A stretch of DNA of 64,000 bases, taken from assembly GCF_022012395.1 (NCBI RefSeq), contig NZ_JAKLTQ010000004.1:124001-188000 (forward strand). The letters are read 5' to 3'. Under the pieces are notes generated by a model. The model was not told the DNA's origin. It ran no database searches and saw only the letters and a list, made by a program, of their open reading frames with translations. The position numbers and the translations under genes are program-made. Every line of letters begins with the position of its first letter. Position 1 is the stretch's first letter. This document shows, one piece after another, positions 60,326 to 64,000 of the stretch. Source of the DNA: Arthrobacter hankyongi (lineage in GTDB: Bacteria > Actinomycetota > Actinomycetes > Actinomycetales > Micrococcaceae).

Positions 60326-62962
60326 ATGGAACACGTGACCCGTGATCGTGCCCGTACCGCTCCCTTCGACCTGGGCGCCATCGGCGCCGGCCTGACCTTC
60401 GCACGGTCGCTGGACGACCTTGCCGCGGCGCTGCGTGCGGGCGGGCCTGCCGGTACCGCCGTGGTCCAGGCGCCGCCCGGTACCGGCAAGACCACACTGG
60501 TCCCGCCGCTGGTCGCCAACCTCATCGCGGACCGCCCGGGCAGCGGCGGGCGCGTCGTCGTGACCCAGCCCCGCCGCGTCGCCGCCCGCGCGGCAGCCCG
60601 CCGGCTGGCCAGCCTCGATGCCAGCAGGCTGGGCGAGCGCAGCGGCTATACGGTCCGCGGGGAGAGCCGCACGGAGCGGGGGGCCGCGGTCGAGTTCGTC
60701 ACGCCGGGCATCCTGCTGCGCCGCCTGCTCGCGGACCCGGGGCTGGACGGTGTTGCCGCCGTCGTGCTCGACGAGGTCCACGAGCGCGGGCTGGAGACTG
60801 ACCTGCTGCTCGGCATGCTCGGCGAGGTCCGCCAGCTGCGCGGGGATCTGCTGCTGGTGGCGATGTCGGCCACGCTGGACGCGCCGCGTTTCGCGGCCCT
60901 GATCGGATCCGCTGACGGCGTCGGCCCGGCGCCGGTGGTCGACTGTCCGTCCGCGTTGTATCCGCTGACCGTCGAATGGGCTCCCACCGCGTGTCCGCGG
61001 CTGGACGAACGCGGTGTGACCCGCGGCTTCCTGGACCAGCTGGCGGACACGGCCGCTGCCGCGCACGCCGCCGCCGTCGCGGGTGACCCCGGGGTTGATG
61101 CGCTGGTCTTCGTTCCCGGTGCCCGCGAGGTAGCGCATGTCGCGGCCCGGCTGCGCGGCCGGACCGGCGGGACCGAGGTGCTCCAGCTGCACGGCCAGGT
61201 GGATCCGGCCGCCCAGGACCGTGCGGTCTCCGGCCGGGGCCCGGCGGATCCGCCGCGCATTATCGTCTCCACCGCGCTGGCCGAATCCTCCCTGACCGTC
61301 CCCGGCGTCCGGCTGGTGGTCGACTCCGGGCTGGCGCGCGAACCGCGGCGGGACTCGACCCGCGGCATGTCCGGCTTGGTGACCGTCTCCTGCTCGCAGG
61401 CCTCGGCGGAGCAGCGCGCCGGCCGGGCCGCCCGGCAGGGACCGGGAACCGTCATCCGCTGCTACGACCACCGGACATTCGCCGCCGCCCCGGCCCATGC
61501 CACCCCCGAGATCGCGGTGGCGGATCTGGCCGGAGCCGCCCTCGCCCTGAGCTGCTGGGGCGCACCGCGCGGCGCCGGGTTGTCGCTGCCGGACGCTCCG
61601 CCCCAGGCCGCGCTGGACGAGGCCGTCCGGGTCCTGCACGACCTCGGCGCCGTCGACCAGGCCGGCCGGGCCACCGAGCTGGGCCGGACCCTGGCCCGGA
61701 TCCCCGCCGATCCGCGCCTGGCCCGGGCCCTGCTGGACGGTGCCGGCGTGGTCGGGCTGCGCCGGGCCGCCGAGGCGGTCGCGGTCGTATCGGGTGACCT
61801 GCGGGTGCCCGGCGCGGACCTCATTCGGTTGCTGTCCGCGCTGCGCTCCGGTACGGACCCGTCGGCGCGGCGCTGGACCGAGGAAGCCCGGCGGCTGGAG
61901 AACCTGGCCCGGCAGCAGGAGCCCGGGCCCGGCGCCGTCGGGGAAGTCGAGGAATTTGCGCCGGTGCCGGATGCCGAGTCCGTCGGTTTCGTCGTCGCGC
62001 TCGCCTACCCGGACCGGGTGGCGCGCCGCATGACGGGCGCGGCGGGGGAGAACTACCTGCTGGCATCGGGGACCCGGGCCGGGCTGCCGGCCGGCAGCCC
62101 GCTTACCGGCCACGAGTGGCTGGCCGTGGCCGAGGTGTCCCGGGCGCAGGGCCGCGATGCGGCCGGCACCGGCGCGGTCATCCGCGCCGCGGCGCCGCTG
62201 GAGGAGCAGACGGCGCTGTCCGCGGCCCGGCACCTGTCCTCCGATTCGGTCGAGGCGAGGTTCGACGGCGGAGCGGTCACCGCCCGCCGCGAACGCAGGC
62301 TCGGCGCCATCACCCTTGGCTCCACCCCGGTCCGACCGTCCGCCGGCGACGCGCGGGACGCGGTGGCCCGTGCCCTGGCGGCCGGTGGTCTCGGCGTCAT
62401 CGGCTGGTCTGAAGCAGCGGACCGGCTGCGGCGCAGGCTGGCCCTGCTGCACCGCGAGCTGGGCGACCCCTGGCCGGATGTCTCCGAGCCGGCGCTGCTG
62501 GCCCGGCTCGACGAGTGGCTGGGCCCGGAACTGGAGGCCCTGGCCGGCGGGGCCTCCCGGACGGACCTGGCCGACCCGCTGCGGCGCCTGCTGCCGTGGC
62601 CGGAGGCGGCCGGGCTGGACAGGCTGGTCCCGGAACGGCTCGAGGTGCCCAGCGGTTCGCGGGTGCGCATCGACTACCCGGACCCGGCGGACGGCACCGG
62701 CCGCCCGGTCGTCGCCGTCAAGCTGCAGGAGTGCTTCGGCTGGGCCGGGACGCCGCGGCTGGTGGACGGGCGGGTGCCGGTGCTGTTCCACCTGCTCTCC
62801 CCGGCAGGCCGTCCGCTGGCCGTGACGGACGATCTGGCGTCCTTCTGGTCCGGGGCCTACGCCCAGGTCCGCGCCGAGATGCGCGGCCGCTACCCGAAAC
62901 ATCCCTGGCCGGAAGACCCGTGGACGGCCCCGGCCACGGGCCGGACCAAACGCCGGATGTGA
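60326..62962 (+). CDS. hrpB: ATP-dependent helicase HrpB (DEAH box)
   Basis: An 878-residue superfamily 2 helicase. Motif I is APPGTGKTT (about residue 50), motif Ia TQPRRVAARAAARRL, motif II DEVHERG (about 148; DEVH in place of DEAH), motif III SATLDA, motif V STALAESSLTVPGVRLVVDSG and motif VI QRAGRAAR. The C-terminal HrpB domain is present. Role in RNA metabolism is poorly defined. ATG 60326 or GTG 60335 are possible starts; it follows the monooxygenase gene by 36 bp but is functionally unrelated. Confidence 0.9.
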   Translation: MEHVTRDRARTAPFDLGAIGAGLTFARSLDDLAAALRAGGPAGTAVVQAPPGTGKTTLVPPLVANLIADRPGSGGRVVVTQPRRVAARAAARRLASLDASRLGERSGYTVRGESRTERGAAVEFVTPGILLRRLLADPGLDGVAAVVLDEVHERGLETDLLLGMLGEVRQLRGDLLLVAMSATLDAPRFAALIGSADGVGPAPVVDCPSALYPLTVEWAPTACPRLDERGVTRGFLDQLADTAAAAHAAAVAGDPGVDALVFVPGAREVAHVAARLRGRTGGTEVLQLHGQVDPAAQDRAVSGRGPADPPRIIVSTALAESSLTVPGVRLVVDSGLAREPRRDSTRGMSGLVTVSCSQASAEQRAGRAARQGPGTVIRCYDHRTFAAAPAHATPEIAVADLAGAALALSCWGAPRGAGLSLPDAPPQAALDEAVRVLHDLGAVDQAGRATELGRTLARIPADPRLARALLDGAGVVGLRRAAEAVAVVSGDLRVPGADLIRLLSALRSGTDPSARRWTEEARRLENLARQQEPGPGAVGEVEEFAPVPDAESVGFVVALAYPDRVARRMTGAAGENYLLASGTRAGLPAGSPLTGHEWLAVAEVSRAQGRDAAGTGAVIRAAAPLEEQTALSAARHLSSDSVEARFDGGAVTARRERRLGAITLGSTPVRPSAGDARDAVARALAAGGLGVIGWSEAADRLRRRLALLHRELGDPWPDVSEPALLARLDEWLGPELEALAGGASRTDLADPLRRLLPWPEAAGLDRLVPERLEVPSGSRVRIDYPDPADGTGRPVVAVKLQECFGWAGTPRLVDGRVPVLFHLLSPAGRPLAVTDDLASFWSGAYAQVRAEMRGRYPKHPWPEDPWTAPATGRTKRRM

Positions 62963-63034
62963 CGGCGGTGATCTTGGCCGCACGGACCGGCCCGGGGTTG
63001 GAAGCCCGTGCGGGGGAAACACTAGTGTAGAGGT

Positions 63035-63880
63035 ATGCCCGCCTTCAGAAACGTCCGCGCTGCGGCCCTTCCCGCAAAGCTTTCCCGCTCCTGGCTTCTG
63101 GCCTCCGCCGCCGATGAAGCCAACTTCGCACCGGCCCTCGCCTCCGAGGCGGATTCGGTGGTCTTCGACATGGAGGATGCTGTTCCCGCCGCGGGCAAAA
63201 TCGAGGCGCGCAAGCGCGTGGTGGAGGCGCTGTCCACCGGTATGACCGCCTGGGTGCGCGTCAACGGCATGGAGACCGAGTACTGGGCCGAGGACCTGGC
63301 CGCACTGTCCAAGGCCCCCGGCCTGCGCGGCGTGATGCTCGCCATGACCGAGCGTCCCGAACAGGTCACCCATACCGCCATGCGCCTGCACGCCGGCACC
63401 CCCGTGGTGGCGCTGATCGAGTCGGCGGTCGGCATCGAAAATGCGACGGCGATCGCCAGCGCCCCGGGCACCTTCCGGCTGGCCTTCGGCGTCGGGGATT
63501 TCCGCCGCGACACCGGTGCCAGCGACGACCCGATGGCGCTGGCCTACGCCCGCTCCAAGCTGGTGGTGGCTTCGCGCGTGGGCCAGCTGCCCGGACCGAT
63601 CGACGGGCCCACCGTGGGTGCCCTCGGCGACGAGCTGCTGGCAGCCTGCAAGGTGACCGCGTCCATGGGCATGACCGGCAAGCTTTGCCTGCTCCCGGAA
63701 GCCGCGGACACCATCAACAAGGGCCTGTCGCCGAGCGAGTCCGAGATCAAGTGGGCCCACGAACTGCTGGACGCCCACGCTGCCGGTGCCGTGGTGGGGG
63801 ACGGGTCCTATCTGCCGCGTCTGGCCCGCGCCGAAAAGATCTCCGCGCTCGCGGACTCCTACGGCCTCTGGAACGCCTGA
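63035..63880 (+). CDS. HpcH/HpaI aldolase / CitE-like lyase
   Basis: A 281-residue TIM-barrel enzyme. SRSWLLASAADEANFAPALASEADSVVFDMEDAVP at the N-terminus, the metal/CoA region TPVVALIESAVGIENATAIASA, GVGDFRRDTG and MTGKLCLLPEAADTIN match CitE-like beta-lyases cleaving citramalyl-, malyl- or beta-methylmalyl-CoA. It lacks partner CitD/CitF genes here. ATG with no strong ribosome site (GAGGTATG just upstream). Convergent with the partial gene at the window end. Confidence 0.88.
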   Translation: MPAFRNVRAAALPAKLSRSWLLASAADEANFAPALASEADSVVFDMEDAVPAAGKIEARKRVVEALSTGMTAWVRVNGMETEYWAEDLAALSKAPGLRGVMLAMTERPEQVTHTAMRLHAGTPVVALIESAVGIENATAIASAPGTFRLAFGVGDFRRDTGASDDPMALAYARSKLVVASRVGQLPGPIDGPTVGALGDELLAACKVTASMGMTGKLCLLPEAADTINKGLSPSESEIKWAHELLDAHAAGAVVGDGSYLPRLARAEKISALADSYGLWNA

Positions 63881-63917
63881 GCCCTCGACACCGGTGGTGG
63901 GCCGGCCGTGTGCCGGC

Positions 63918-64000
63918 CTACCCCTCCGCCGGCTGGGCCAGCAGCTCGCGCAGGTCCAGCGGCCGCCGTCCGGTGAGCAGCTCGACGTCGTTGGTTACCT
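63918..64000 (-). CDS. C-terminal fragment of an NmrA/SDR-type NAD(P)-binding protein (cut by window end)
   Basis: Only the last 26 codons are inside the window, reading VTNDVELLTGRRPLDLRELL and on to AEG plus TAG. The V-T-N/D-D-V-E-x-L-T-G-R-x-P end is the common C-terminus of NmrA-like NAD(P)H-binding proteins in actinobacteria. The N-terminal part with the cofactor fold lies outside. The family call rests on this short motif. Confidence 0.55.
   Translation of the reverse strand, partial: VTNDVELLTGRRPLDLRELLAQPAEG

Noticed and set aside
60215-63778. A 1187-codon minus-strand open frame opposite hrpB and the CitE-like gene
   Set aside because: Pro/Gly/Arg-rich translation without any domain, lying antisense to clearly coding genes with intact helicase motifs; an effect of very high GC content.
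1-64000. CRISPR arrays, insertion sequences and rRNA genes
   Set aside because: No regularly spaced repeats, transposase-like proteins or rRNA sequence were seen on either strand.

Overview
The window is very GC-rich with dense antisense shadow frames, many GTG starts and frequent 4-bp start/stop overlaps. It carries an actinobacterial initiator tRNA, CsoR-type copper control, mycothiol-type ArsC relatives, a WXG100-like gene and a BkdABC-type complex. This points to a high-GC actinobacterium, most likely Micrococcaceae (Arthrobacter and relatives). The family is inferred from gene types and layout only; no database was searched. There are no phage, IS or CRISPR signatures.

Layout. (1) 1-9240, metal island: a leftward csoR-copZ-copA operon (copA cut by the window edge) with a perfect CsoR-type operator, a divergent TetR/MFS efflux pair, two divergent LMW-phosphatase-fold arsenate-reductase-like genes, and a second leftward copper set (HMA chaperone, Met-rich membrane protein, P-type ATPase with an unusual ~250-residue C-terminal extension). 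(2) 9382-21285, mostly chromosomal genes: a large LuxR (LAL) regulator, VOC and GNAT proteins, an aminotransferase, a thioesterase, rlmN, a holin-like/phosphodiesterase pair, tRNA-fMet and purB. (3) 21443-28435: a WXG100-like gene coupled to an alpha/beta hydrolase, then a leftward narK-nitrate reductase-NasB-like assimilation operon. (4) 28604-34928: a holin-4-like membrane protein, hisC, a three-gene 2-oxoacid dehydrogenase operon, an RraA-like gene and a small membrane protein.

(5) 34958-39127 is the most unusual part: a PLP aminotransferase, a LuxR-HTH regulator and, divergent from it, a compact operon of a 54-residue Sec-signal peptide ending in AWDW, a stand-alone thiopeptide/LanB C-terminal-domain protein, and a translationally coupled 53-residue peptide ending in SWQ, closed by a strong terminator. 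No dehydratase, cyclase, protease or exporter lies beside it, and the predicted mature peptides lack Cys. This looks like a minimal, possibly undescribed RiPP-like peptide-modification locus.

(6) 39347-48245: an SsuA/TauA-like ABC importer operon, a MarR regulator and a catabolic operon (SDR, amidohydrolase, acyl-CoA dehydrogenase, MaoC hydratase) that ends in a second solute-binding lipoprotein. The set reads as uptake and CoA-linked breakdown of one unidentified small organic acid or aromatic compound. (7) 48330-50398: aldo/keto reductase, NADPH-FMN reductase and an orphan excisionase-like HTH protein. (8) 50491-60290: two paralogous LLM flavin monooxygenases flanking a complete peptide-type ABC importer, plus a DszC/SfnC-like flavoprotein; probably uptake and oxidative scavenging of an organosulfur or organonitrogen compound. 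(9) 60326-64000: an HrpB helicase, a CitE-like lyase and the C-terminus of an NmrA-type protein cut by the window end.
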